DNA of 64,000 bases from NCBI GenBank assembly GCA_947496185.1, contig CANMCD010000013.1:1-64000 (forward strand), written 5' to 3'. Shown here piece after piece: positions 35,738-43,039 of this stretch (its first letter is position 1; each line of letters starts with the position of its first letter). The notes beneath the pieces are model-generated. The model was not told the DNA's origin. It did no database searches and worked only from the letters and a program-made list of their open reading frames with translations. The stretch comes from an uncultured Tenacibaculum sp. Lineage in GTDB: Bacteria; Bacteroidota; Bacteroidia; Flavobacteriales; Flavobacteriaceae. A program made the translations under genes and the position numbers.

Positions 35738-35770
35738 AAAACCAAAATATAGCCTTCACTATGGTTTTTT
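35738..35770 (+). terminator. Terminator-like hairpin upstream of rtcB
   Basis: AAAACCA (35738-35744) pairs with TGGTTTT (35762-35768), with inner ATAG/CTAT pairing and a T-run. It is the third such structure within 580 bp. Confidence 0.5.
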
Positions 35771-35846
35771 TATTCTAAAAAAGGAATGGATAAAAGACAT
35801 TTTCTTATGGTTATTTCATATTACAAATACTACAGTATGAAAGTGA

Positions 35847-35858
35847 ATTCTATAGAAT
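35847..35858. promoter_or_regulatory. Perfect 12-bp palindrome before rtcB
   Basis: ATTCTATAGAAT is fully self-complementary and ends 23 bp before the rtcB ATG. TATATTTC at 35861-35868, one mismatch from the -7 box, lies between them. It is an operator candidate for a damage-responsive repressor. Confidence 0.4.
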
Positions 35859-35881
35859 CGTATATTTCAATTTAAAAAAGT

Positions 35882-37273
35882 ATGGGAATTAAATTAAAAG
35901 GGAAAGACTTAATAAAGTTAGGTTTTCCAAAAAATAATAGTATAAATATTGCACTAGGGCAAATAAATAGGTATAGAAAAAAGGAAAAGAAAGAACGTAT
36001 TTTGGAAGAAGCCAAAGAGGTGTTAATGTATCCAGAAAAATTTAAAGGCAATACCATTTGGGGGAAAGTAGTTGAAGGCTTAGTGAAACCCGTAACGGTA
36101 AAAATGCATCAATTAAGAAATACTCGTGTTCCATTTTCTATCTATGGAGAAAATGAAATCGATGAACAAGCTAAGTTTCAGTTGTACGATGCTTTAAAAC
36201 TGCCAATTGCAGTACAAGGAGCATTAATGCCAGATGCACATTATGGTTATGGATTGCCAATTGGTGGAATACTAGCAACTTTTAATGCGGTAATTTCGTA
36301 TGGAGTGGGGGTAGATATTGGATGTCGTATGTGTTTGACAGTGTATCCAATTCCTATTTCTTTTCTTAAAGGTAAAAAACATCAATATGAAAATATTTTG
36401 AAGAATCATACCAAGTTTGGAATGCGGGAGACTCATGATAAAAAACAAGACCATGAAATATTTTATAGAAATGAGTTTACAGAAATTCCATTGGTAAAAC
36501 GTTTGAAGGATAAAGCATATAAACAGTTAGGAACCTCTGGAAGTGGGAATCATTTTGTAGAATTTGGTAGTGTTTCTATAATAGATACTAATAATGAATT
36601 TGGGTTAAAAGTAGGAGAGTACATAGGTGTTTTGTCACATAGTGGTTCGAGAAGTTTAGGAGCAAACATAGCGAAACATTATACCTACCTAGCTACAAAA
36701 CAATGTTATTTGCCCAAAAATGTAAAACATTTAGCCTGGTTAGATTTAAATACCCACGATGGACAAGAATATTGGCAGGCAATGAATTTGGCAGGTGATT
36801 ATGCAAAGGCATGTCATGATAATATTCATGAACGAATTGCAAAAAAACTAGGGGTTAAACCGATGGCAAAAATTGAAAATCATCACAATTTTGCATGGAA
36901 AGAAATGGTAAATGGTAATGAGTGTATAGTACATAGAAAGGGAGCAACACCAGCTCAAAAAGGTAAATTAGGTATTATTCCAGGATCGATGACTGCGCCA
37001 GGTTTTATTGTAAGAGGTTTGGGGAATACAGCAAGTCTACAATCAGCTTCACATGGAGCAGGTAGAAAATATTCTCGTAAAAAGTGTAAAGAAAAATTTA
37101 CTAAAAGTGACATTAAAAACCAATTAAATATGAGCGATGTAATACTTATTGGAGGTGGAATAGATGAAGCTCCAATGGCATATAAGGATATTAAAAAAGT
37201 CATGGTGAACCAAAAAGAATTAGTTGAGGTTTTAGGAACATTTACACCAAAAATAGTAAGAATGGATAAGTAA
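35882..37273 (+). CDS. rtcB: RtcB-type RNA ligase paired with PrfH
   Basis: RtcB joins 2',3'-cyclic phosphate and 5'-OH RNA ends using GTP and manganese. The 463-residue protein has a basic N-terminal extension (1-70), then PDAHYGYGLPIGG, GVDIGCRM (141-150, with metal ligands D145 and C148), SGSGNHFVEFG, GVLSHSGSRSLG, a His-rich ENHHNFAW, HRKGATPA, and the guanylylated His391 in SHGAGR. The common GVDIGCGM motif has Arg in place of Gly, which I associate with the PrfH-linked RtcB2 branch. It is 2 bp before prfH. Linkage to prfH suggests it reseals cleaved 16S rRNA in ribosomes. Confidence 0.93.
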   Translation: MGIKLKGKDLIKLGFPKNNSINIALGQINRYRKKEKKERILEEAKEVLMYPEKFKGNTIWGKVVEGLVKPVTVKMHQLRNTRVPFSIYGENEIDEQAKFQLYDALKLPIAVQGALMPDAHYGYGLPIGGILATFNAVISYGVGVDIGCRMCLTVYPIPISFLKGKKHQYENILKNHTKFGMRETHDKKQDHEIFYRNEFTEIPLVKRLKDKAYKQLGTSGSGNHFVEFGSVSIIDTNNEFGLKVGEYIGVLSHSGSRSLGANIAKHYTYLATKQCYLPKNVKHLAWLDLNTHDGQEYWQAMNLAGDYAKACHDNIHERIAKKLGVKPMAKIENHHNFAWKEMVNGNECIVHRKGATPAQKGKLGIIPGSMTAPGFIVRGLGNTASLQSASHGAGRKYSRKKCKEKFTKSDIKNQLNMSDVILIGGGIDEAPMAYKDIKKVMVNQKELVEVLGTFTPKIVRMDK

Positions 37274-37275
37274 TT

Positions 37276-37968
37276 ATGGAAACAAAAATAATACAGATAT
37301 CAGCAGGCAATGGCCCAATAGAATGTGCATTTGTAGTAGCTAAAGTGTTAAAGATTTTTTTAGAGGAATTAAAAGAAAGAAAATTCGAATATATAATTCT
37401 TTATAAGGAAAATGGAATAGAAAATACTACATTACAATCAGTAAGTATACAATTAAAAGGAATTTGTATAAATGGTTTTTTGAAAGATTGGTTAGGAACA
37501 ATTAAATGGATTGGTGTATCAACTTTTAGAAGACATCATAAGCGAAGAAACTGGTTTATTGGATGTTTTGAAATAACTGCTTCAAAAAGTATTGAAGTAA
37601 AAGAAAGGGATATTCAATTTCAGGCAATAAGAAGTCCAGGGACTGGTGGACAACATGTAAACAAAGTTAGTTCTGCTATAAGAGCAAAACATCTAAAATC
37701 GGGATTACAAGTTTTCGTTAGGGATAGTAGATCACAATACCAAAATAAAAAGATAGCCATTAAGCGATTACGAGAGAAGGTACACTTTTTAAATATTGAG
37801 GAATCTAAAAAAGAAATGGAGAATCAGTGGATGAATCATAATGCAGTAGAAAGAGGTAATCCGATAAGGGTTTTTACAGGAACAGATTTTAAACAGAAAA
37901 AAAGGGTAAAATCATTTAAAAAAAACAGAAACCAATTAAAAAATGATTTACGAAAACAATTAGAATAA
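37276..37968 (+). CDS. prfH: PrfH, release-factor homologue
   Basis: The 230-residue protein keeps the peptidyl-tRNA hydrolysis domain of class I release factors, with the GGQ at 124-126 in SPGTGGQHVNKVSSAIRAKH, and lacks the stop-codon recognition superdomain. The N-terminal part (1-105) begins KIIQISAGNGPIECAF and is typical of PrfH. The basic C-terminal tail is KQKKRVKSFKKNRNQLKN. Known PrfH frees nascent chains from ribosomes with damaged decoding centres so that RtcB2 can repair them. It sits between rtcB and a TPR gene with 2-bp gaps. Confidence 0.92.
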   Translation: METKIIQISAGNGPIECAFVVAKVLKIFLEELKERKFEYIILYKENGIENTTLQSVSIQLKGICINGFLKDWLGTIKWIGVSTFRRHHKRRNWFIGCFEITASKSIEVKERDIQFQAIRSPGTGGQHVNKVSSAIRAKHLKSGLQVFVRDSRSQYQNKKIAIKRLREKVHFLNIEESKKEMENQWMNHNAVERGNPIRVFTGTDFKQKKRVKSFKKNRNQLKNDLRKQLE

Positions 37969-37970
37969 TT

Positions 37971-38489
37971 ATGGATACAACTATAAATAATTATGTTTTT
38001 AGAGCATTAGAAAGTTACCCATATGACTTGGAAGAAGTGATCGAGTCTTTACATTATGCCTTATCTTACGATGATAAAAATACCATGGCATTAACATTAA
38101 TGGGGCGTGTATATGCAGAGAAACTATATAAATATGAAACAGCTATTTCGTATTATAAAAAAGCATTATCTGAAAGTATATATGCCTTTGAAGTATACCC
38201 TCATTACATTAATGTATTGTTGTGGAATGAAGATTATAAACAAGTAGAGGATTTTATTGATTTTGCAATAACAGTAAAAGGTGCAGATAAATCAATTTTA
38301 TATTTGAAAAAAGCGATTTTATACGAGAAATTAAAAGAATATAAAAAGGCTGTTTCGTTTATAAAATTATCTAAAGAATATACTTATAATACAGATTTCA
38401 TGGAGGAAGTTAAACAACATGAAAATAGAATAAAGGAAAAATTACCAAAGAAGAAAAAATCAAAAAAAAGAACGCTAAATAAAAAATAA
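37971..38489 (+). CDS. TPR protein in the rtcB-prfH operon
   Basis: The 172-residue protein has three to four TPR-like helical pairs. Clear units are NTMALTLMGRVYAEKLYKYETAISYYKKAL and SILYLKKAILYEKLKEYKKAVSFIKLSKEY written in sequence order (each shorter than 35 residues). A strongly basic tail follows (KLPKKKKSKKRTLNKK), suited to RNA or ribosome contact. It has no signal peptide. Placed 2 bp after prfH, it probably acts in the same repair process as an adaptor, which is inference. Confidence 0.8.
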   Translation: MDTTINNYVFRALESYPYDLEEVIESLHYALSYDDKNTMALTLMGRVYAEKLYKYETAISYYKKALSESIYAFEVYPHYINVLLWNEDYKQVEDFIDFAITVKGADKSILYLKKAILYEKLKEYKKAVSFIKLSKEYTYNTDFMEEVKQHENRIKEKLPKKKKSKKRTLNKK

Positions 38490-38590
38490 TATTATCTCGA
38501 AAATTTACAATATAAAAGTGAGTAATATTTGTATTGCTATGATGAAAAAGACGCCGTAACCTGTGGGAAAATTGCATAAGGTAGCGTAGT

Positions 38591-38628
38591 GCCTCACTAC
38601 AAAAAATAGCGTAGTGAGGCTAATTTTT
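38591..38628 (+). terminator. Terminator of the rtcB-prfH-TPR operon
   Basis: A perfect 10-bp stem GCCTCACTAC/GTAGTGAGGC (38591-38600 with 38611-38620) is followed by TAATTTTT. Confidence 0.85.
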
Positions 38629-38679
38629 AATAAACGAGAATGTTTTTAAAAAAAGAACTACTTTTGATTTTGTAAAGTA

Positions 38680-39141
38680 TTATTGTTTACCACCCGTTAC
38701 ATATACATTAACGGTTTCTGTTTGGGTGTTGATATCAATTTTTGAAGGATTCTTTAGCAATGAAGAAATACTTTTGTCTTTTTCTAATGTTAAGTCATAT
38801 CCTTTTCTATCATACTTCATTATTGAACCAGTAGCCGCATCAATTGCCCATCCTAGAATTCCTCCTAGGTTAAGAATACTAACCACATTAAATTTTTTAT
38901 CTAAGGTAATGATTCTAGTTTGATAACCATTTAATTTTATTTCGGCCATTTTATCAGATAAACTTCTCTTAACTTTAACCGAACATGGAGTTGTACAAAC
39001 TTCAAGTCCATCGATATAGACTTTAGCACCAGTAGGGTTTGAATTAAATCTGATCGTATCTTTTGACCCTGTAAAAATAGTTGCACAACTTGTCATTAAA
39101 AATGATGATACCAATACAGCAATAAATAGTTTACTTTTCAT
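38680..39141 (-). CDS. PEGA-domain lipoprotein
   Basis: A lipoprotein signal (MKSKLFIAVLVSSFLMTSC) leads a 135-residue mature protein. It starts ATIFTGSKDTIRFNSNPTGAKVYIDGLEVCTTPCSVKVKR in sequence order, the PEGA pattern in which a short loop replaces P-E-G-A. It then has a hydrophobic segment (VVSILNLGGILGWAIDAATG) that could insert into the membrane. Proteins of this type are frequent in Bacteroidota and of unknown role. It is convergent with the rtcB operon. Confidence 0.85.
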   Translation of the reverse strand: MKSKLFIAVLVSSFLMTSCATIFTGSKDTIRFNSNPTGAKVYIDGLEVCTTPCSVKVKRSLSDKMAEIKLNGYQTRIITLDKKFNVVSILNLGGILGWAIDAATGSIMKYDRKGYDLTLEKDKSISSLLKNPSKIDINTQTETVNVYVTGGKQ

Positions 39142-39497
39142 TTAAATAGTTTTTGAATGTTATATTTATTTTATCCCAAGAATGGGGACGTTGTTATTTC
39201 GGCAAAAGTATAGAAAGCCTATAGCTTGGCTTTTTATTAATTGTACTTTAACCTTTTGTTTGTTATATAGAGGGTTTATTGGTTTTTTTACGAAAAGTCA
39301 AAGGTTTATTTAGAAAAACTCTAGCGTAAGCTTGTTGGTGAAATTGTTTAAGCTCTTGATAAATTAAAGTTTTTTACTTATCTTACTAGGAAAATAATCC
39401 CTCCCACAATATAAAAATTCCACCTTTTCATTAGCTATAAGGTTTTATACGAAAAAACCTTGACAACAGAGTATAAATTATAAACAAGCACTTTATT
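39142..39497. other. Intergenic stretch upstream of the T9SS hydrolase
   Basis: About 350 bp hold no supportable ORF. A small hairpin (AAGGTTTT/AAAACCTT, 39439-39446 with 39454-39461) lies 37 bp before the next ATG. No -7 box matches well. Confidence 0.4.
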
Positions 39498-41345
39498 ATG
39501 ATTAAAAAATTAGGAAGTTATTTTCTTATCATTTTTGCGTTACATACGTATGGGCAAATTGAAAAGGAAGTTCAATTAGAGTATCCTTCAAGAATAGGAA
39601 ATGAGGTAGCAAAATCCAGTTTTCATGACGCAAAAGCAATTTATTATGGAAAAAAACCAGCCAATTACAATGGGAAGGTCATTGTTTTTAACCACGGATT
39701 AACAGCATTAAATGATTATTGGTTTAAAGACGACCAAGGTGAAATGTATAAAAGAGCTTTTGACGCTGGGTATTTAACAGCTTTTGTTGCAACAACGCGG
39801 TCACAAGGACTATGGGTAAACGGTAAAATTTTGGCAGATGCATTGGATAAAATAGCCAATAAATTTCAAGTAGATAAACTGAATATAGCTGCTTGGAGTA
39901 ATGCAGGAATGGCAATAGATGTGGCAATGCACCTTCATGGAAAAAAGGATTTAGTAAATAAGGTGATAGCTATGGGAACACCTTTTACAGGTACTGTATT
40001 TTGGGATATTTTAACCATGCCCGGGTTTGCTATAATTTTAGCAGGTAGTAAATTGCTATCACCGCCTTATGACTTTATAGGGCCAGAATCTTTTTATTCA
40101 ACTACCTATTATTGTAGAAATATTATTAGGCCACGGTTAGATAATGGAGGTAGCCACGGTTATAAGTTTAAAAGTATTGCGGCCAGTAGGTATTGTAACT
40201 GGACTGATCGCTATGTTTTTGGGGCGATTAACACGACTTTATGTACGATGGGACCGCTGGTAAAACTCTTTCAAGGTACAAATGATGGGATAACTGCTTA
40301 TAATAGTGCATTAAGACCTGGAGGAGCCTATCTTAATGGAAGGTATGATGGTAGGTTTAGGATAAATCATTTTGATGTGGCAAGGGCGAAATATTCGTGG
40401 GATCTTATTCATGGAGAATTGAGTTCTTCAAGAAAGTCGAGTCCTAAAAATTATCAAAAAAAGAATACCAATGAGGAATATTTAGCAGTATCAGACTATC
40501 AAATTATCAATTCTCTTAATAAATATGATTATGTTTTGAGAGAGAAAAACAACAACAACCCATTAGAAGTGTTTTTAATTCATGAAAATGATAAAAAAGA
40601 ACTAAAACTTGCAAAAGGTATACATCCAATTAATGTATCAAGAAGTAGTTTTAAGAGTGAAATGCCTTTTGAATTAACATCATTTCAATTTAAATCCAAA
40701 GATCAAATTATTCCTACATTATCAGATACGAAACACCATTTAGCTGTTATAAGACAAAAATCCAATATAAAAGCTAAGTTACTTGCATCGAAAGAAAATA
40801 AAGATGATTATTTGGTAGTCATAGAAAACAAGGGGGACTTTCATAATATAAAAGCAAATGCAATAATAACTAGAATAGCTGATCTTAATGGAGTGCAAAC
40901 AGGCAATGAATTATCCAGTGTTATTGAATTACAGTTAAATGAAAAAAATCAGTTTGTAATTTCTAAAAAAAATTATCCAAAAGGAATCTACAATATGTTG
41001 ATTAGTATTGAACAATCAGGAGTTTTTAAAAGAAGTATTAATTACGGTTTTGTTATTGAAAAAAACAACAGTGAATTTTCAGAAGTACCAAAATTAGTAG
41101 GAGCAAAGGTGTACCCTAATCCAATTACCAATGCTTCTCTTATTAAGTTTTCTGAAGAAATTTTACAAAAGCAAATGGATATAAAAGTCTTTACTTTAAC
41201 AGGAGAATTAGTAAAACAAAGAAAAACTACAGTAGAGAAAAATAGTTACGGAATAGGAGCAGATTTTGAAGACTTATCAAATGGTATCTACATCATACAA
41301 ATTAATACTGCCCAATTTCATTGGAGTAAAATGGTCTATAAGTAA
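39498..41345 (+). CDS. Secreted alpha/beta-hydrolase (lipase-like) with T9SS sorting domain
   Basis: The 615-residue protein has a signal peptide (ending LHTYGQ), an alpha/beta-hydrolase domain (about 45-310) and a C-terminal T9SS type A sorting domain (VYPNPITNASLIKF to the end, with LTGELVKQ and DLSNGIYIIQI). The hydrolase part shows VIVFNHGLTALNDYWF (oxyanion region) and the likely nucleophile S134 in AAWSNAGMAI; the first Gly of the usual GxSxG is Ala. The GTPFTGTVFWD stretch recalls triacylglycerol lipases. A linker region (310-535) has beta-rich sequence. It is likely displayed on or released from the cell surface. Confidence 0.8.
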   Translation: MIKKLGSYFLIIFALHTYGQIEKEVQLEYPSRIGNEVAKSSFHDAKAIYYGKKPANYNGKVIVFNHGLTALNDYWFKDDQGEMYKRAFDAGYLTAFVATTRSQGLWVNGKILADALDKIANKFQVDKLNIAAWSNAGMAIDVAMHLHGKKDLVNKVIAMGTPFTGTVFWDILTMPGFAIILAGSKLLSPPYDFIGPESFYSTTYYCRNIIRPRLDNGGSHGYKFKSIAASRYCNWTDRYVFGAINTTLCTMGPLVKLFQGTNDGITAYNSALRPGGAYLNGRYDGRFRINHFDVARAKYSWDLIHGELSSSRKSSPKNYQKKNTNEEYLAVSDYQIINSLNKYDYVLREKNNNNPLEVFLIHENDKKELKLAKGIHPINVSRSSFKSEMPFELTSFQFKSKDQIIPTLSDTKHHLAVIRQKSNIKAKLLASKENKDDYLVVIENKGDFHNIKANAIITRIADLNGVQTGNELSSVIELQLNEKNQFVISKKNYPKGIYNMLISIEQSGVFKRSINYGFVIEKNNSEFSEVPKLVGAKVYPNPITNASLIKFSEEILQKQMDIKVFTLTGELVKQRKTTVEKNSYGIGADFEDLSNGIYIIQINTAQFHWSKMVYK

Positions 41346-41367
41346 AAGCTACCTTATCAAATAATGT

Positions 41368-41394
41368 GACTGTCTAATAAGGCAGTCTTTTTTG
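41368..41394 (+). terminator. Terminator of the hydrolase gene
   Basis: GACTGTC pairs with GGCAGTC (41368-41374 with 41381-41387, one G:T), followed by a T-run. Confidence 0.75.
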
Positions 41395-41460
41395 TTTTTA
41401 AAGGAGGTTAGTTTTCAATACTAATAGCGGTAACAGCTGTTCAAAATTACTATATTTTAA

Positions 41461-41498
41461 AAACTATCTCAATAAAAATATCGAGGTAGTTTATTTTT
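41461..41498. terminator. Second terminator-like hairpin before the toxin locus
   Basis: AAACTATCTC pairs with GAGGTAGTTT (41461-41470 with 41483-41492, one wobble), followed by TATTTTTTT. It separates the hydrolase gene from the convergent orphan toxin tip. Confidence 0.65.
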
Positions 41499-41547
41499 TT
41501 CTTACTCTTTATTGCCACTAGTTATAATTTAGTTGTAGTCATTAACC

Positions 41548-41937
41548 TTAATTTGATAATCTAGCGGCATCAAGGGCTACAGTTTTCATTCCTCCTTTTT
41601 CTAATGCCTTCCTAATGAATTTTGCACATCTACCTATAGGTTTATAATTAGCGTTTTCGTTCAAATAAGAAACTGTATCATCAATATTTAATCCTTCACC
41701 TGTAGAATTTATTTTCAATTGATTGACTAACTTAGGCTTAAATAAACTAGCTTTTTTATTAATAATACTATTATCAAATTCTACTTTAGGGTTTATGTTT
41801 TTTATACCTGAAGGTAATATTTTAATAGGTTTTGGAGGTATTTTAATATCGCCAGTAAAAAAATCTCGTCCATTTATTTCTGCTCTAATCCCATGAGTTA
41901 TCCCACCTACTGCTGCTCCGCTCCCGCTAGTTTCCAA
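41548..41937 (-). pseudogene. Orphan Rhs C-terminal toxin tip (truncated)
   Basis: The first part of this ORF (from AAVGGITHGIRAEINGRDFF to NSIINKK) is nearly identical to residues just before the tip of the 2264-residue Rhs protein. After NSIINKK the two diverge completely. The orphan tip of about 67 residues contains IGRCAKFIRKALEKGG, which resembles the catalytic Cys region of NlpC/CHAP-like or T6SS amidase toxins, and then stops at ALDAARLSN soon after, without room for the catalytic His. The upstream edge is a REP-like hairpin, and there is no signal or start of its own. I read it as a displaced, disarmed alternative toxin module. Confidence 0.75.
41756..41920 (-). repeat. 165-bp duplication shared with the Rhs gene
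   Basis: Bases 41756-41920 match 43524-43688 (constant offset 1768) with only about two visible substitutions. They end at one side where the toxin tips diverge and at the other at the REP hairpin. Such near-identity means recent duplication or gene conversion, and it provides homology for tip exchange. Confidence 0.9.
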
Positions 41938-41968
41938 AATTAGTGGCGGTTATGAGTAAGAAAACACA
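41924..41968. repeat. Left REP-like hairpin and terminal inverted repeat of the RAYT relic
   Basis: A hairpin with CCGC...GCGG ends (41924-41950) is followed by the inverted-repeat arm 41941-41968 (TAGTGGCGGT, then GAGTAAG). The arm matches the complement of 42406-42432 with a few differences. Confidence 0.7.
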
Positions 41969-41969
41969 A

Positions 41970-42338
41970 TCATCTTTGTATAAAACCAACTTTATCTATT
42001 TCTAAAACTGTATCATCATCTTGAAAATTCCTTGCACTGGAATATTTCCAATCTTCTTCATTAATTACCAAACCACTTTGCACTGGGTTATTATGAATAT
42101 AATCTATCTTTTGTTTAATCACTTCTATACTCCATAATTCTATTGGCTTATTATGATGTTGCCAAAACTGATACTGCTTAGTCGTTGCATTGTTCTTTCC
42201 TGCTCGTTCGAACATCCCTAAAAATCATTCTTTTCTACAATAATTCACACTATTGTATAATACATCAATCCAATTTACCATAGCAAAACTTACAAAATAT
42301 AACCCCTCTGAATTGTAAAATTTATAAATTCTACTCAT
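41970..42338 (-). pseudogene. REP-associated tyrosine transposase (RAYT) relic
   Basis: From an ATG at 42338 the frame reads MSRIYKFYNSEGLYFVSFA, then MVNWIDVLY and NYCRKE, which is the start of Y1 transposases of the RAYT type. A TGA follows at codon 38, then in the same frame MFERAGKNNATTKQYQFWQHHNKP to NPVQSGLVINEEDWKYSSARNF, which is the family C-terminus. The central part with the HUH metal motif and catalytic Tyr is deleted. It is therefore inactive and could move only in trans. It is flanked by inverted repeats and inserted among toxin-tip remnants. Confidence 0.85.
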
Positions 42339-42405
42339 AACAATGCCAAAATACAAAAACTACAATTATCTAAAATTAAAGTAGTTCTTGTATTTATTAT
42401 TATAT

Positions 42406-42447
42406 TGTGTGGCTTACTCTTGACCGCCACTAGTTAAAAACTAGCGG
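42406..42447. repeat. Right REP-like hairpin and terminal inverted repeat
   Basis: The arm 42406-42432 is the inverted partner of 41941-41968. It runs into a hairpin CCGCCACTAGTT / AACTAGCGG (42424-42447) of the same type as the left hairpin, as expected for REP sequences bounding a RAYT element. Confidence 0.7.
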
Positions 42448-42530
42448 TAGCCCTTACTTTTAATTTGATAATCTAGCGGCATCAAGGGGTAGCCATTACT
42501 TTTAATTTGGTAATCTAGCCAGCATCTAGG
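42446..42530 (-). repeat. Two tandem 42-bp copies of the orphan toxin 3' end
   Basis: A 42-bp unit beginning GGTAGCC is repeated at 42446 and 42488. Each copy holds, on the minus strand, codons for L-D-A-A-R-L-S-N (or a variant) plus the stop, the same end as the orphan tip that stops at 41548. These are remnants of toxin-tip cassettes, placed just after the stop of the immunity-like gene. Confidence 0.8.
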
Positions 42531-42540
42531 TATTAATTAA

Positions 42541-43026
42541 TTATTTGTTTACTTCTTTGATAAGCTTATTTAATTCATGTAAAAAAAGCTCTTTATTCTC
42601 ATTTATAAAACTCTGTAAATTGTTACTTAAACCTTTTGGGTTCAAAATTAAACTATACCATGCTTTATAGAAATATTCTCTTCCAATTTTATATGTATTA
42701 AAATTGGAAACTTTACTTAAAATAAACTTATTATTTTCTTTATCAAATGAATAAACTTTATGGTAATCAAAAGCTGATGATAGTTCTATTGGTAAAAAAC
42801 CAGAAAATTCATCTTCAATTTTATTGATTATCTCTACAACTTCGAAAATATTATCATTATTTAAATCAGTCAGCAAATAGCTATTTGAAACTACATGATA
42901 TTGTTTTGAGTTTTTTATTCTTTCTGTTTTTAAACATTCAATTAATTCCAAAGCTTCTTTCTGTTTTTTATCTTGCCCAAAAGCAAGTTTACAGCTAATT
43001 AATATTAATATTGTTAAGTATCTCAT
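42541..43026 (-). CDS. Secreted small protein in the immunity position of the Rhs toxin
   Basis: The 161-residue protein has a signal peptide (MRYLTILILISCKLAFGQ) and no recognised domain. It contains LLTDLNNDNIFEVVEIINK and ends in a charged helix. It begins 13 bp after the stop of the Rhs gene on the same strand. In polymorphic-toxin loci this place is normally held by the cognate immunity gene. A periplasmic location is what one expects against a peptidoglycan-cutting M23 tip. The assignment rests on position and the signal peptide only. Confidence 0.6.
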   Translation of the reverse strand: MRYLTILILISCKLAFGQDKKQKEALELIECLKTERIKNSKQYHVVSNSYLLTDLNNDNIFEVVEIINKIEDEFSGFLPIELSSAFDYHKVYSFDKENNKFILSKVSNFNTYKIGREYFYKAWYSLILNPKGLSNNLQSFINENKELFLHELNKLIKEVNK

Positions 43027-43039
43027 GATATTAATAATT

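Noticed and set aside
41970-42338. Intact insertion sequence
   Set aside because: The reading frame has a stop codon and lacks the catalytic HUH and Tyr region, so it is a relic.
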